A program made the translations under genes and the position numbers. This document shows positions 40,646 to 51,800 of a stretch of DNA of 64,000 nt, one piece after another. The notes under the pieces are model-generated. The model did not search any database. It was not told where the DNA came from and was given only the letters and a program-made list of their open reading frames with translations. This stretch comes from Candidatus Nanohalarchaeota archaeon. Its GTDB lineage: Archaea > Nanohalarchaeota > Nanosalinia > Nanosalinales > Nanosalinaceae. The number at the start of each line of letters is the position of its first letter. The stretch's first letter is position 1. Location: the NCBI GenBank assembly GCA_022729235.1, contig JALDAJ010000001.1, forward strand, positions 62,001-126,000, in the 5' to 3' direction.

Positions 40646-41401
40646 ATGGAAGAATTCTCGGTTGTCATCCCAACGCTGAACGAAGAAGATAATATTGGAG
40701 AGGTTATCGACGCGATAAAAGGTATCAGCGACCCTGAGATAATAGTTATGGATGACGATTCCAGGGATAATACCAGAGATGAAGCCAGAAAGAGAGACGT
40801 CAAGGTCATCCACAGGAAGGAGAAAAGAGACCTGAGCAAGTCAGTGGTTGAGGGGTTGAAAGCCGCATCTTATGATAGAGTCGTGGTCATGGACGGCGAC
40901 GGCCAGCATCCGCCAAAGAAAGTACCTGAGATAGCTGAGAAGCTTGAAGAAGACGGACTAGTTATCGGCTGCCGTGAAGAAGTAATAGGCAACTGGGGGC
41001 TACACCGCCGATTGATGTCTCTTGGGGCAGAGCTACTGGTCAAGACGCTTTTCAAGAGCTGCAGAAGAACGAGAGACCCTTTATCAGGATTCTTCGGAAT
41101 CGATAGAGATGCTCTAGACCTAGGCAAGATGAGCCCAAGAGGTTACAAGATACTGGCAGAAATACTGGTTCTCACCGGCATCAGACCTCAAGAAGTCGCT
41201 TACAGTTTCCATCAGCGCCAGAGAGGGAGGTCATCAATCGGTATTTCTTCAATCGCAGATTTCCTTACTCACGTGCTAGAGCTAAAATATAGGCAACTAG
41301 GTAGCAGCCCTCAATACGCGTCCCTCCAGGAGTCACTGATAGATCCGGTTGACCGCCGTAGTACTTCACGGTCTCTAGCGTGTAACCCCCCTGAAACGTA
41401 G
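40646..41401 (+). CDS. GT2 glycosyltransferase (DPM1-like)
   Basis: 251 residues. FSVVIPTLNEEDNIGEVI begins the GT-A fold, VVMDGDGQHPPKKVPE carries the DxD metal site, and RDPLSGFFGIDRDAL is the acceptor-side motif of dolichyl-phosphate sugar synthases. No membrane segment is seen, so it is a soluble or peripheral enzyme. The last 91 bp overlap the flippase gene on the other strand; an earlier end would be normal, and the tail after ELKYRQLG looks unconserved. Confidence 0.85.
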   Translation: MEEFSVVIPTLNEEDNIGEVIDAIKGISDPEIIVMDDDSRDNTRDEARKRDVKVIHRKEKRDLSKSVVEGLKAASYDRVVVMDGDGQHPPKKVPEIAEKLEEDGLVIGCREEVIGNWGLHRRLMSLGAELLVKTLFKSCRRTRDPLSGFFGIDRDALDLGKMSPRGYKILAEILVLTGIRPQEVAYSFHQRQRGRSSIGISSIADFLTHVLELKYRQLGSSPQYASLQESLIDPVDRRSTSRSLACNPPET

Positions 41402-42822
41402 AGTAGTCCTGCATAAAGAACTGTGAGAAACGCCCCGAGAAATGCGCTTTCTAGCGGACTAGGAGCTAAAAAGACCTTCAGACCGTAAACTACTCCCGAG
41501 GACAGCATTATAGCCGGAATTGCTTTCAGGTATTTACGGTTATACGGCAAACCACCGACCTCTCTCCTGGCAAATATCAGGAGTAAAGTATCGCCCAGGA
41601 AAAAGCCTATCGTGGTAGATATAGCTGCCCCCATTATACCGTAAACCGGTATCAGAAGGAGATTAAGCAGAACCGTGAACGTTGTTATAACCCCTATACC
41701 TAACATCTGTAGACGTGTTTTACCTGTCGAAAGAAGTATCATGCCTGCCGGTCCCTTGACAGCGTTGTAGAAAAAACCTATCGAAAGGACTGCCAGAGCG
41801 ACAGACCCTTCAACGTACGAAGACCCGAAAAGCAAGTGTATTATCTCTTCAGGGAAAATCAGCATCCCTGCCAGGAGCGGGAGTGTTAATGTAAATATCC
41901 AGCGAGTGGAAGTGCTATATACCTCCAGAATTCCGGACATATCCCTTTTTCCGTATAGCTCAGACACCACCGGCATGAACATGTAGCTCAGGGAGCTCAG
42001 CATGAAACCCATTATGCCCGCGATCGCATATGAGACATCGTAAATACCTGCCTGCGATGAGTCTATGAGCCACCCTAACATCAGGACGTCCACCCACCTG
42101 TTAACGATGAGCAGTATCGAGATCACGAACAGCGGCCAGGAGAAAGATATCAGACGCCTCACCGGAAAATCCGGATTAGAGAAAAGTCTGCCCTCAGACA
42201 CTTTCCTGCAGAAGTAGTACCCTGCAACCACTGCTATTGATGTCGCAATTATATACGCGTAGACCGCGCCCGTTACCCCGTAACCTGCCGATATGAAACT
42301 CGCTACTAACAGAAGTACCCCTCCTGACCATATAAAATCATCCATGTATATTTTGTGCTTGGCATCCTGCATACCTCTCAAGAGCGATTTGGCGAGTTTA
42401 AACAAAACCAGAGGAGTTATAGCAAGAGAAAACAATTTCAAAGGTTCTTCAAGAGCCGGTTCATCGAAAACCGAGACAGAGATCCATCCTGACAGGTAGA
42501 AGATGATCGCTGAGACCAGCAGTGATGAGGGAATGATAAGATACAGAGAGGTAGAAACTATACTGCCTGTAAGCTGTTCATCCTCACTGCCCGTGTAGAA
42601 AGACATGAAACGCGGTATGCTCATTGACAGACCAAGCAGAGATATCATGGCAGCAGCCTGGGCTATACCCATTCCTTGGACAAAAACACCGTAAGCCTCG
42701 GGACCGAGAAAACGTGCGAGAATGACCTTGACCAGATAGTAGAAAAAAGCCCCTACAAAAAAACCGGTTATGACTATAGCAGACCCAATACCCACCTTTG
42801 TGAGAGCTTCCTCTCCATCCAT
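41311..42822 (-). CDS. oligosaccharide flippase (MATE/Wzx type)
   Basis: 503 residues from ATG 42822, with about 12-14 membrane segments spread over the whole length. The N-terminal region GSAIVITGFFVGAFFYYLVK and RFLGPEAYGVFVQGMGIAQA are the polysaccharide-transporter signature. It likely moves lipid-linked glycans across the membrane. Its C-terminal coding end overlaps the opposing GT2 gene. Confidence 0.88.
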   Translation of the reverse strand: MDGEEALTKVGIGSAIVITGFFVGAFFYYLVKVILARFLGPEAYGVFVQGMGIAQAAAMISLLGLSMSIPRFMSFYTGSEDEQLTGSIVSTSLYLIIPSSLLVSAIIFYLSGWISVSVFDEPALEEPLKLFSLAITPLVLFKLAKSLLRGMQDAKHKIYMDDFIWSGGVLLLVASFISAGYGVTGAVYAYIIATSIAVVAGYYFCRKVSEGRLFSNPDFPVRRLISFSWPLFVISILLIVNRWVDVLMLGWLIDSSQAGIYDVSYAIAGIMGFMLSSLSYMFMPVVSELYGKRDMSGILEVYSTSTRWIFTLTLPLLAGMLIFPEEIIHLLFGSSYVEGSVALAVLSIGFFYNAVKGPAGMILLSTGKTRLQMLGIGVITTFTVLLNLLLIPVYGIMGAAISTTIGFFLGDTLLLIFARREVGGLPYNRKYLKAIPAIMLSSGVVYGLKVFLAPSPLESAFLGAFLTVLYAGLLYVSGGLHARDREVLRRSTGSISDSWRDAY

Positions 42823-42913
42823 ACCAGAAAGTGTCGCACACCAATTTAAAACGGTATTCAACAGAGGTATAGGTACATACTATGGCTCAGAAAACCTTGC
42901 TCAGGAAGACAGT

Positions 42914-43612
42914 TCATCCTACCTTACGTAACCTCTGAAACATATCCTCCGTCAGGAGAAAGGTAAGTAGAACAATATTATCGAGTAAGTCCCCAAGAGA
43001 ATACTTTGAATTCCCGGACCTCCTTGGTAGGAACTCTATCGGAACCCCTACTACATCACAGTCCAGACTCATAAGAGATGCAGGAAGGAAGTGAAAGCCA
43101 TCCGGAAGATCATTTTCAAGTAATTTCAGAGCAACCTCCCTCTTATATGCTCTAAAACCACTTGTAATATCCTGGACTGGAGAACCAAGAAGATGAACGT
43201 ACAGATACACTCCTACAAGAGCCTGTACTCTCCTGTATAATGGATCTTTCCTTTTTCCATTATCAACGTATCTAGATCCTATTGCTATATCATGACCTTC
43301 ATTTATTGCATCAACAAGTTCCGGTATCTTTTCTACAGGATGAGAAAAATCAGCATCTAAATGAACTATGATCTCGCCTTTTGCAGCCGAGAAACCTTCC
43401 TTGTAAGCCGAACCTATACCTTTCCTGCTCTGTCTTTCGATCACCTTCAGGCTGTCCAGTCCCGTACTCCTTGCCTCTTCAACTGTTCTATCCTCAGAGT
43501 CGTCATCGATAACCAGTGCTTCGTACTCCTCCTCGATTATAGAGTCTATACGCTCAAGAAGCGGAGCAATGTTTCCCGCCTCATTATAGGTAGGGATAAT
43601 TACAGAAATCAT
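42914..43612 (-). CDS. dolichyl-phosphate mannosyltransferase-like GT2
   Basis: 232 residues. ISVIIPTYNEAGNIAPLLER, VIDDDSEDRT, VHLDADFSHPVEKIPE and the acceptor motif DITSGFRAYKREVALKLL match DPM1-type synthases almost throughout. It makes a polyprenyl-phosphate sugar donor for the surface glycan. Soluble enzyme, no C-terminal membrane domain. Shares the strand with the flippase. Confidence 0.9.
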   Translation of the reverse strand: MISVIIPTYNEAGNIAPLLERIDSIIEEEYEALVIDDDSEDRTVEEARSTGLDSLKVIERQSRKGIGSAYKEGFSAAKGEIIVHLDADFSHPVEKIPELVDAINEGHDIAIGSRYVDNGKRKDPLYRRVQALVGVYLYVHLLGSPVQDITSGFRAYKREVALKLLENDLPDGFHFLPASLMSLDCDVVGVPIEFLPRRSGNSKYSLGDLLDNIVLLTFLLTEDMFQRLRKVG

Positions 43613-43696
43613 TCTTCTGCTCTATAAAGTGAAACTCAAAGATATTATTAAAACATGCGGAAAAGCAAAAAAGAGTACCCCTTAAAGTATAGATAG

Positions 43697-44662
43697 ATGC
43701 CTAAGACAGCGCTCATAACAGGGATCACTGGTCAGGACGGTTCTTACCTCGCCGAACTTCTGCTTGAGAAGAACTACGAAGTTTACGGGATGCTCAGAAG
43801 AACTTCCTCTCCTACTGATTGGAGGATAAAACACATCTCGGATGAGATAAACTTCGTGAACGGGAACCTCCGAGACCAGTACAGCCTTATCAGAACGCTG
43901 AAGGAGTCTGAACCAGACGAGATATACAATTTAGCGGCGCAGAGTGACGTGAGCGTTTCATGGGACATACCTCTGCAGACAGCGCAAATTACAGGAATGG
44001 GAACACTTAGAATTCTGGAGGCTTACAGAGAATTCGCTCCGGGTGCGAAGTTCTATCAGGCTTCCTCGAGCGAGATGTTCGGCAATATTGGCGAGGAGAC
44101 TAGAAACGAGAATACGAAGTTCAGACCACGGAGCCCTTACGCCTTCTCAAAGGTATTCGCTCACAACGCCGCGGTGAATTACCGTGAAAGCTTCGAACTG
44201 GATATCTCATGCGGTATTATGTTTAACCATGAATCGCCGAGGCGAGGAAAGGACTTTGTTACCCGAAAAGTGACTGACGCAGTTGCCCAGATACATCTCG
44301 GAAAGAAAGAGAAACTGACGCTCGGGAACATGGAGCCGGAGCGGGACTGGGGCTACGCACCGGACTACGTCAAGTCCATGTGGAGGATGCTCCAGCAGGA
44401 AAAAATGGATGACTACGTGATCTCAACCGGGGAAACTCACTCTGTCAGGGAGTTGGTCGAAACCGCTTTCTCTGTAGTAGGTATCGATAACTGGAAAGAG
44501 TATGTGGAGCAGGACCCGAAATACATGAGACCTGCCGATATCCAGAAACTGAAGGGAGACTACTCGAAGGCAAAAGAAGAACTAGACTGGGAGCCAGAGA
44601 CAGAATTCGAGGAGATGATAGAAGAGATGGTCAAAAAAGATATAGATCGACATAAAAGCTGA
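43697..44662 (+). CDS. gmd: GDP-mannose 4,6-dehydratase
   Basis: 321 residues. TALITGITGQDGSYLAELLL is the dinucleotide-binding start, SSSEMFG holds the catalytic Ser and Glu, YAFSK the Tyr-Lys pair, and NHESPRRGKDFVTRKVT the GMD-specific block. It makes GDP-4-keto-6-deoxymannose for rhamnose- or fucose-type sugars. Downstream reductase is not in the window. Confidence 0.93.
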   Translation: MPKTALITGITGQDGSYLAELLLEKNYEVYGMLRRTSSPTDWRIKHISDEINFVNGNLRDQYSLIRTLKESEPDEIYNLAAQSDVSVSWDIPLQTAQITGMGTLRILEAYREFAPGAKFYQASSSEMFGNIGEETRNENTKFRPRSPYAFSKVFAHNAAVNYRESFELDISCGIMFNHESPRRGKDFVTRKVTDAVAQIHLGKKEKLTLGNMEPERDWGYAPDYVKSMWRMLQQEKMDDYVISTGETHSVRELVETAFSVVGIDNWKEYVEQDPKYMRPADIQKLKGDYSKAKEELDWEPETEFEEMIEEMVKKDIDRHKS

Positions 44663-44733
44663 ATTTAGAAAGATTCTTTCCTCAATATTTTAACAGACCC
44701 TATTGTTTTTACTGTAGAGACCAATCCATCTAC

Positions 44734-46113
44734 ATGGAAGCCAACCGCAAATCTCTATACCTAGCTATCTTTCTCCTCGCAATTCTTTCTGGCGTCTTAG
44801 CTTCCGGTCTAGACCTTCATTCTGCAACATTGGAAAAAGGTGAAAATCTAGTTGAGAGATCTATTTTTTCAGTCTCGAGCCAAGAGGCAGAGACACCGGT
44901 TTTCCTAGTAACTATTGAGACACTGAGAGCTGACCATTTAGGACCGTGCTACGGCTATGAACGGGAAACCGCACCGAACATGTGCGAATTCGCGGAAGAC
45001 AGTATCAAGTTCAAAAACGCATACGCACCCGCATCCAATACGCACTCCACTATTCCCGCAATGTTTACCTCTACCCCTCCGAATGCGTTCGGAATAAATT
45101 TTGATGAAACTGTTGATCAGAAAGCCCCGGTGATGACCGAAACACTCAGGGAAGAAGGATACTATACTTCAGCGTATTCAGACACCCCAGAACTAAATGA
45201 AGAACACGGATTTCTACAAGGGTTTCAAGAGGTTCAAGAGACCAGTTACGCAGAAGACAAGAGCATGATCTTTAGACTTAGAGATATAGAAGAGAATCAT
45301 TTCTCTTTCATATTTTTCAGACACCAAGCGCACGCGCCATACGAACCTGAACCGGATTACGTGAAATGGGGAGACCCTCCCGAACAAGGAGTAGAGATAG
45401 ATCCCTTTGAAGACACCATCGAAACCCCGAACGCCACTCTTCAAGACGCTATCGATGCTTATGACGCCGAGATACGTCAAGCCGATTCACGCGTGGGGAA
45501 AGTGCTGACACATCTGAAAGAAGAGTCGCTATATGAAGAGTCACTGATAATCATCACTTCAGACCATGGAGAGGGGTTCATGGAGCGCGGTGAACTGAGT
45601 CACTCCACAACCCCCTACGAGGAACAAATCCGTGTTCCTCTGTTTGTAAAACCTCCTAACAACAAACATAGTGGAAAAGTAGTTGAAGACCCTGTAAGCC
45701 TCATAGATATCCCTCCAACTATCTATGGGATAACAGATACGGAACCCGAATCAGAGCAATACGGTGAATCTCTTCTTCCCGTAGAGAGGAAGTCTGAAGG
45801 TTTGGTTTACGCCACAGACCCTACCCACAGTGAATGGTCTATACGCAATAACTCGATGAAATACATGCTCCTGAATACAGGGAGGTACTGCACCCAGGAA
45901 AACGTCAACCCCCGGGAACGAATGTACGATTTGAAATACGACCCAAGCGAGACAGAGAACATGATTTACGAACATCCGGAGAAAGCCGGGAAGTTAAGAG
46001 AGGGTCTATGCAAGATATATCTGGATGGTAGAGACCTAGCGGCTCAGCCTGACGAAGCAGAACTGACGAACGAAATGGAAGAAAAACTACGTGAGCTAGG
46101 ATATATCGAATAA
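44734..46113 (+). CDS. alkaline-phosphatase/sulfatase-fold exported enzyme
   Basis: 459 residues with an N-terminal membrane anchor or signal (about 8-25). VTIETLRADHLGPCYGY carries an acidic metal site, SNTHSTIPAMFTSTPP is the nucleophile region, RHQAHAPYEP and IITSDHGEGFMERGELSH carry the metal His/Asp. The canonical sulfatase C/S-x-P-x-R is not visible, so it could be a phosphatase or phosphotransferase (for example a glycan phosphoethanolamine or phosphoglycerol type). Lies within the glycan region. Confidence 0.75.
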   Translation: MEANRKSLYLAIFLLAILSGVLASGLDLHSATLEKGENLVERSIFSVSSQEAETPVFLVTIETLRADHLGPCYGYERETAPNMCEFAEDSIKFKNAYAPASNTHSTIPAMFTSTPPNAFGINFDETVDQKAPVMTETLREEGYYTSAYSDTPELNEEHGFLQGFQEVQETSYAEDKSMIFRLRDIEENHFSFIFFRHQAHAPYEPEPDYVKWGDPPEQGVEIDPFEDTIETPNATLQDAIDAYDAEIRQADSRVGKVLTHLKEESLYEESLIIITSDHGEGFMERGELSHSTTPYEEQIRVPLFVKPPNNKHSGKVVEDPVSLIDIPPTIYGITDTEPESEQYGESLLPVERKSEGLVYATDPTHSEWSIRNNSMKYMLLNTGRYCTQENVNPRERMYDLKYDPSETENMIYEHPEKAGKLREGLCKIYLDGRDLAAQPDEAELTNEMEEKLRELGYIE

Positions 46114-46259
46114 TCTGTTACATAAACAAGAAGTAACGGAGAACGATATTTACCCTGTGATACACTATTCCCCTCCTTTCTGATAGTAACATCTAGGACA
46201 TCTCAAGTCCGTATTCGAACCCTGTAAAATAAAAAAATAAGAATTAAACACAAGCAAGC

Positions 46260-47621
46260 ATGGAGAAGCTGTTTTTATTCGCTGTTCTAGTATTGTCTAT
46301 CGCTACAGGGCTTACAATTGGTAATTCCTCCTCTGTCAATGATTTAATCTCTACAACTTTGGAAGAGATCAACAAAATGGATAAGGCGCCTATTATAGAC
46401 TGTCAGGGACAATATTTTACCTGCAATGAAGGAGCAATCGAAGAGCGTCCAGAATCCTGTAATCCATGGAGTCATTGGGAACCCGAAAGCAAACTGGAAT
46501 GTAATTATACATCAGAAAGTATTGAATCAATTTCGCTAGTTACAGACCCTGGGAACTATGTTAATATTCCTAAAAAAGATGATTCCTATAGAGTTAACAA
46601 ACCGATATCAGATACAGGAAGATCTCCGTGGGATATAGAATTTCTTCCCTCCGGTAAACCTATTTGGACTACGATTAGCGGAGAGCTGAGAAAATATCAG
46701 AACAATACCAAGGTAGCAGAACTGGAGGTAGTCCAAGTGACCAATACAGGTCTCCTAGGTCTAGCTATCGATCCTGACTATAGTGAAAACAATCTTGTTT
46801 ACATGTATTATACCTTTGAAGAGACCGCTAAAACAAATGACACGGAAGAACCTGTTTACTTGAATAGGATTTCAAGGTTCAAGTATGACGAAGGTCTAGA
46901 GAATGAAAAGGTTTTAGTGGATGAGATACCAGGAGGTAAACACCATTCCGGTGGGCGTCTGGACTTTGGTCCGGACGGAAAACTTTATGCGACCACAGGA
47001 GACGCAAATATACCTCATAAAGCCCAAAATCGCTCCTCCTTGGCTGGCAAAGTTCTGAGAATAAATACTAATGGAACTGTTCCTGATGATAACCCGTTTG
47101 AAGACAGTTATATATACTCACATGGACACCGGAATCCGCAAGGTCTAGACTGGCATCCTGATACAGAAGAGATGTTCATATCAGAACACGGAGAATACAA
47201 ACACGATGAAATTAACCGTATAAAACCTGGCGAGAACTATGGTTGGCCTGGTTATGAATGTGACAAAGAAAGAGAACCTCTAGAGCACCTGATCAGTAAA
47301 TATAGAGAATTATCGGAAAATTTTCAGGGTAATACTCTTCCCGTATACTGCTTCAAGGACTGGACTATAGCTCCTTCAGGAGCCACTTTTGTTGATGATT
47401 CCGATCATCCCTGGCATGGCGACATGTTCGTCGCGGGTCTAAGGGGCAAACAGATTTTCCGGCTTCAGTTCGATGATGGCGAACCCTCTACAGCAGAAGT
47501 TTTCTACGTTTCGAAAGACGAGCCTGAGATCAGTCTGAGACTCAGAGAAGTAGAATATCATGACGGCGCCTTATACGCGATCGGAGACCTTAAAGGATCA
47601 GTCAAGATTAAACCGGAGTAG
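46260..47621 (+). CDS. PQQ-dependent sugar dehydrogenase-like exported beta-propeller
   Basis: 453 residues with a signal peptide (about 1-22). The propeller begins near residue 105: PWDIEFLPSGKPIW, GLLGLAIDPDYSENN, HHSGGRLDFGPDGKLYATTGD, YSHGHRNPQGLDWHP and EHGEYKHDEINRIKPGENYG are the glucose/sorbosone dehydrogenase motifs, including PQQ and Ca ligands. It oxidises sugars outside the cell. A Cys-rich N-terminal part (about 45-90) is unusual. The catalytic histidine region is kept. Confidence 0.88.
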   Translation: MEKLFLFAVLVLSIATGLTIGNSSSVNDLISTTLEEINKMDKAPIIDCQGQYFTCNEGAIEERPESCNPWSHWEPESKLECNYTSESIESISLVTDPGNYVNIPKKDDSYRVNKPISDTGRSPWDIEFLPSGKPIWTTISGELRKYQNNTKVAELEVVQVTNTGLLGLAIDPDYSENNLVYMYYTFEETAKTNDTEEPVYLNRISRFKYDEGLENEKVLVDEIPGGKHHSGGRLDFGPDGKLYATTGDANIPHKAQNRSSLAGKVLRINTNGTVPDDNPFEDSYIYSHGHRNPQGLDWHPDTEEMFISEHGEYKHDEINRIKPGENYGWPGYECDKEREPLEHLISKYRELSENFQGNTLPVYCFKDWTIAPSGATFVDDSDHPWHGDMFVAGLRGKQIFRLQFDDGEPSTAEVFYVSKDEPEISLRLREVEYHDGALYAIGDLKGSVKIKPE

Positions 47622-47686
47622 CGATCTCAACTTAACCAGAAAATCATGAAGATTTTGAAACTATTCTTCCAAAGAAAGCTTATCAG

Positions 47687-48832
47687 ATGAAATTAGCAAT
47701 AGTTTCCACGTTTCCGCCAGAAGATGAGAGACATCCTGTAGGCAGTTATGGCGCATCTAGTTATACGAAAAATCTTGTTGATAATCTTTCTCAGAAAGCG
47801 GATGATTTAGAAGTGTTCTCGAACTGTGAATCTTACAGCACAGAAAATTATGACGTTATAGAAGCCTGGAACAAGGGGGTTCTGTATCCGTTGACTGTCC
47901 TAATATCTCTTAGAAAAAAAGAAGAAGTTGATACAGTTCATATCCAGCATGAGATGTTCCTCTACGGCGGAATACTGTCTGCTCTAGTTTTCCCGATTCT
48001 ACCTTTCTTATTGAAAGCTCAGGGCAAAAAAGTTGTTATAACACTGCATACAGTTCCTCAGAACATCGATGCAGGCTTCTGTGAAATCCACAGTCTTCCA
48101 AAACTGACCTCTATATGGAAAATCGGAGCAAAACTATATTTCAGGGTTATTTCCTTTACCTGCCACAAGATGATTGTACACGAAGAAATATTCAGGAAAA
48201 CCCTTTCCCACAACTACAACCTGAAGGAAGAGAAAATCGAGGTCATATCTCATGGTGTCGAGGAAAAGGAAAACACTGACAAAACGGAGAAAGAGAAGAA
48301 CACGATACTTTTCTTCGGATTTGTAGCGCCCTACAAAGGTGTAGAGAAACTGATTGACATAGAGGATGAGCTAAATTTCAGACACGAGACAGTTATTGCA
48401 GGAGGGAAACATCCTAGAACAGAGAAAGACGATATCTACGATATATACTATCAGAAGATCAAGGAAAGAGCATCAGAGTTCCCGGACATAGAAACCACTG
48501 GCTGGGTAGAGGAGGACGATATGCCCTACTATTTCAGAAAGGCAGATGTTCTCGTCCTGCCGTATAAAGATGTCTTCTCCGCTTCAGGACCTCTTCATCT
48601 AGCTCTTGCATACAGGACACACATCCTCGCCTCCCGACACTTCGACTGCAGTCTACCTCAGGAGCTAGTTTTCAAAGACAACGCGGAACTAATAGAGAAA
48701 CTGAATCGATTATTCGATAATCAGAAATCAGAAGAAATATTTAATCAGTATCTGGAACCTATAAGAGAAAAGCGGTTATGGTCAAAAGTCTCAGAGGAAA
48801 CTTACCATCTCTATGAAGAGTTACACAGTTAG
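47687..48832 (+). CDS. GT4 family glycosyltransferase
   Basis: 381 residues. A GT-B fold: the N-terminal domain has KLAIVSTFPPEDERHPVG, the linker includes VISHGVEEKE, and the C-terminal domain has TILFFGFVAPYKGVEKLI and ADVLVLPYKDVFSASGPLHLALAY, where the nucleotide-sugar binding E/D position is weak. It transfers a sugar in surface glycan assembly. No transmembrane segment. Confidence 0.88.
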   Translation: MKLAIVSTFPPEDERHPVGSYGASSYTKNLVDNLSQKADDLEVFSNCESYSTENYDVIEAWNKGVLYPLTVLISLRKKEEVDTVHIQHEMFLYGGILSALVFPILPFLLKAQGKKVVITLHTVPQNIDAGFCEIHSLPKLTSIWKIGAKLYFRVISFTCHKMIVHEEIFRKTLSHNYNLKEEKIEVISHGVEEKENTDKTEKEKNTILFFGFVAPYKGVEKLIDIEDELNFRHETVIAGGKHPRTEKDDIYDIYYQKIKERASEFPDIETTGWVEEDDMPYYFRKADVLVLPYKDVFSASGPLHLALAYRTHILASRHFDCSLPQELVFKDNAELIEKLNRLFDNQKSEEIFNQYLEPIREKRLWSKVSEETYHLYEELHS

Positions 48833-48874
48833 ACTGCGAAGAGAATTTAACTTCGTCCTTCATAATCGACTTAC

Positions 48875-51800
48875 GTGAATAAAGAGATTTGGAGAGGAAA
48901 TAGAAAGTATAAGATTGCTGGTCTGGGCATATTTTTAGCCTATGTTCTGCTTCATATAGTCTTCCAGCGCCACGAACTACTCGCTTATGACGTTTACACT
49001 TACATCTCATTTGCCGACCACTATTCGGAAAACTGGTTCTATACAATAATTCCTGAACAGGCTCACGGTCTGGAGATTGTGAGTTATCCGCCTCTGTTCT
49101 TCCAGGTATCCGCGCTACTATCCTTTCTACCTTTCATCAATGAAACTCTACTTTCTATCCTAGTAGCTAGCGCTGGCGCTACAGCGTTCTCCTTCGCATT
49201 TTTCTACCTATTCAAAACAATTTCAGGGATAGAGACAGACCATGACCTACTTATCATTCTCTTCATCGCGTTCTCACCTGGTTTACTGAGATTTATCCTC
49301 GTGCACGGACAGCTTACCCTGATATTCGGGACCACCTTTGGACTTCTAAGCACAACCTACTTCTACAAAATAATAAATGGCGAGGATTACGGAGTCTACC
49401 TGATAATAACGCTTATCATTACCGCCTTTATCCACCATTTCAGCTTCCTTATAACAGCCCTCATGTTTGCAATTATCTCTTTAGTTCAATTCCGAAAAGT
49501 CGTTTCGAGAATAGATTATCTTGTTCCCGTGTTTTCAGTATCTGGACTCATCGTTCTCCTTGGTATGTTCCCGATGGTTTATGAGATGCTTTTCGGAGTC
49601 ATCCAGGACGAAATCTACCACGGCTCAAGATATCCTCTCGAACATCACCTTGCATTTAATTCGTACATTACTAGTCTCTACGGAGCAAGTATCCTCGGAA
49701 TAGTGTTCGTCTTCAGGGACAAGATAAACCACATAGAACGACCGAACTCACTTACAATCAACCTGTTGACACTGATATTCTTGATACTGGGTCTGGGGCT
49801 AACCACGCCTCTACCCGAAGTACTGTTCGGAGATACCGCAACTAAGCTTGTCTATGATCGTTTCTCTCTTCTAGCATCACTGTTCCTGACCTCTCTCGTA
49901 GGCGTTTACGCAGCAACCTATCAAGGCTCGCTTTCCCGAAAAATACCGCTCAAAACAGTCCTTCTCACAGTTTTTGTGGTTCTCTCGCTTGGAGCAGCTT
50001 TCTGGACAAACAGCCTTCATCATGGCTCATACGTAGGTTACGGACATGAAAATCTAGGCTCTTACAATCAAACTCAGGCGCAAACGGCTTTGGACTTTCT
50101 TAACGAGGAGGCTTCAGAAGACTATCTCTACATGACCCACGGTCACGGTCTTCCGATCGGCGAAATCGAAAGGAACACTGAAATACCTACTCTAGATACA
50201 GGTTATTTCACAGGCAGAAAGATAGAGTTCGCCAGCTCTTATGACAAATTAGATAGGACAACTAGGTCAGAACTGGAAAACATAATACATCACGCCTCCA
50301 ACGTATCACTTAAATACGTACTTACGTTCGATGACCAGTCAGCATCCTGGATGAACGACACCGGATGGGATGAAGAAGAACTGGGAAATGATGTGAAAGT
50401 ATGGACTAATCCAGATCCTGGTTCAGAATATGAGCGAGACCTCGGTGAAAGACGTATTCTATTCGGAATTATACCTCCGATATTCCTAGTGATATCATTC
50501 GCATTTGTCTTATCAGAACGCCTCAGATCAAGAGCAGAAAAGGGAATAAAAACATCTCAACAGTTCTTAAACAGTTTTCTGAACTTATCAAGAGACTCTC
50601 TTAGTGGCTACAGCGCTTACGGCATAATACTTTTGCTACCGTTTTTAGCTGCCGCTCCTGCATTTCTAACATCAGGACTTCCTGCAGGAGTAGACTCGCC
50701 CTTACCATTATTCCGGGCTGAGCTCATGACCTCTTTAATAGAAGAGTACGGTCAGATATACTACTGGACTGATTTATGGTACAATGGATCTCCTCTCTTG
50801 GCGGTTTACTCACCTCTAGGAACCTATCTCCTGTATTATACCAACGTTCTTTTCCAAGATATCACCCTGTCATACAACACCCTCCGTCTTTTAACGCTGG
50901 TTCTGACAGCATCAGCAGTTTACACCATTTCAAGGGAGATTTCTGAAGATAAGAGAGTAAGACTATTTTCCGTTGTCCTAGTCACATTTTCCTATCCGCT
51001 ATACAGCAACTTGTTCACTGTTGGACGTTTCAGCTCGGCCTTAGCAGTTCCAGTATATCTTTTCCTGATCACACTCCTAGTTAGAGACGATTTATTTCAG
51101 CAAAGTATTTCTTCTACACATGTCCTTCTCGGATTAGGATCCGGAATTCTGTTTCTAATGCATACCATGATGGCGTATCTCTTCCTGTTCACAGGCACTA
51201 TATTCTTTTTAGTATACAGAGACAACCTGAGAGAACTCGGACTGGCTCCAATAGCAGCAATACTTTTCATACCTCTGCTTTTGGGAGCACCATATTTGAC
51301 CCGTTTTATCCAGCATATGAACGTACTAGGACCTGCCTGGAACGTTGCGCCTCTGGACTTCAGCCTAGTATCACATATAGACCGTAATTTTGCCGTCCAG
51401 CCCCCTCCATTACACATGGGATGGATCCATGCAGTACTTCTAGCGGTCGGAGTCATGAGCTATAGGCGTATGAAAAACAAGTTTCTGCAATTTTCCTTAC
51501 TGAATCTCTTACTCTTCTATATACTGTTCTGGTCCCGGAACTACGGTCTCAAAATAATACCCTTCATGAACCAATTTGACCTAGCGCGATTCGAGATTCT
51601 CTTCGCAACCTTCGGGGTTTTTATAGCAGTATATGGTCTAGATCACCTTCTAGAAAATAAGCTTTTAGGAATAGACCATTCAAAAATAACCTTATTCTTG
51701 ATTATTCTATCAGGACTGGTGATTCTGGATACAAGTCCGATGCTTACCCAGTCAGCCAACTGGAGCCCTGAATTCGAAGAGGAACTCAGCGAGTTGCCTC

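Noticed and set aside
40646-41401. The 91-bp convergent overlap of the GT2 and flippase genes as a deliberate regulatory overlap.
   Set aside because: The GT2 tail over the overlap looks unconserved; a simple loss of the original stop is the plainer reading.
46140-46250. A minus-strand stretch ending in LRCPRCYYQKGGE that looks like a zinc-finger tail.
   Set aside because: No start codon or second knuckle precedes it in frame; only a possible remnant.
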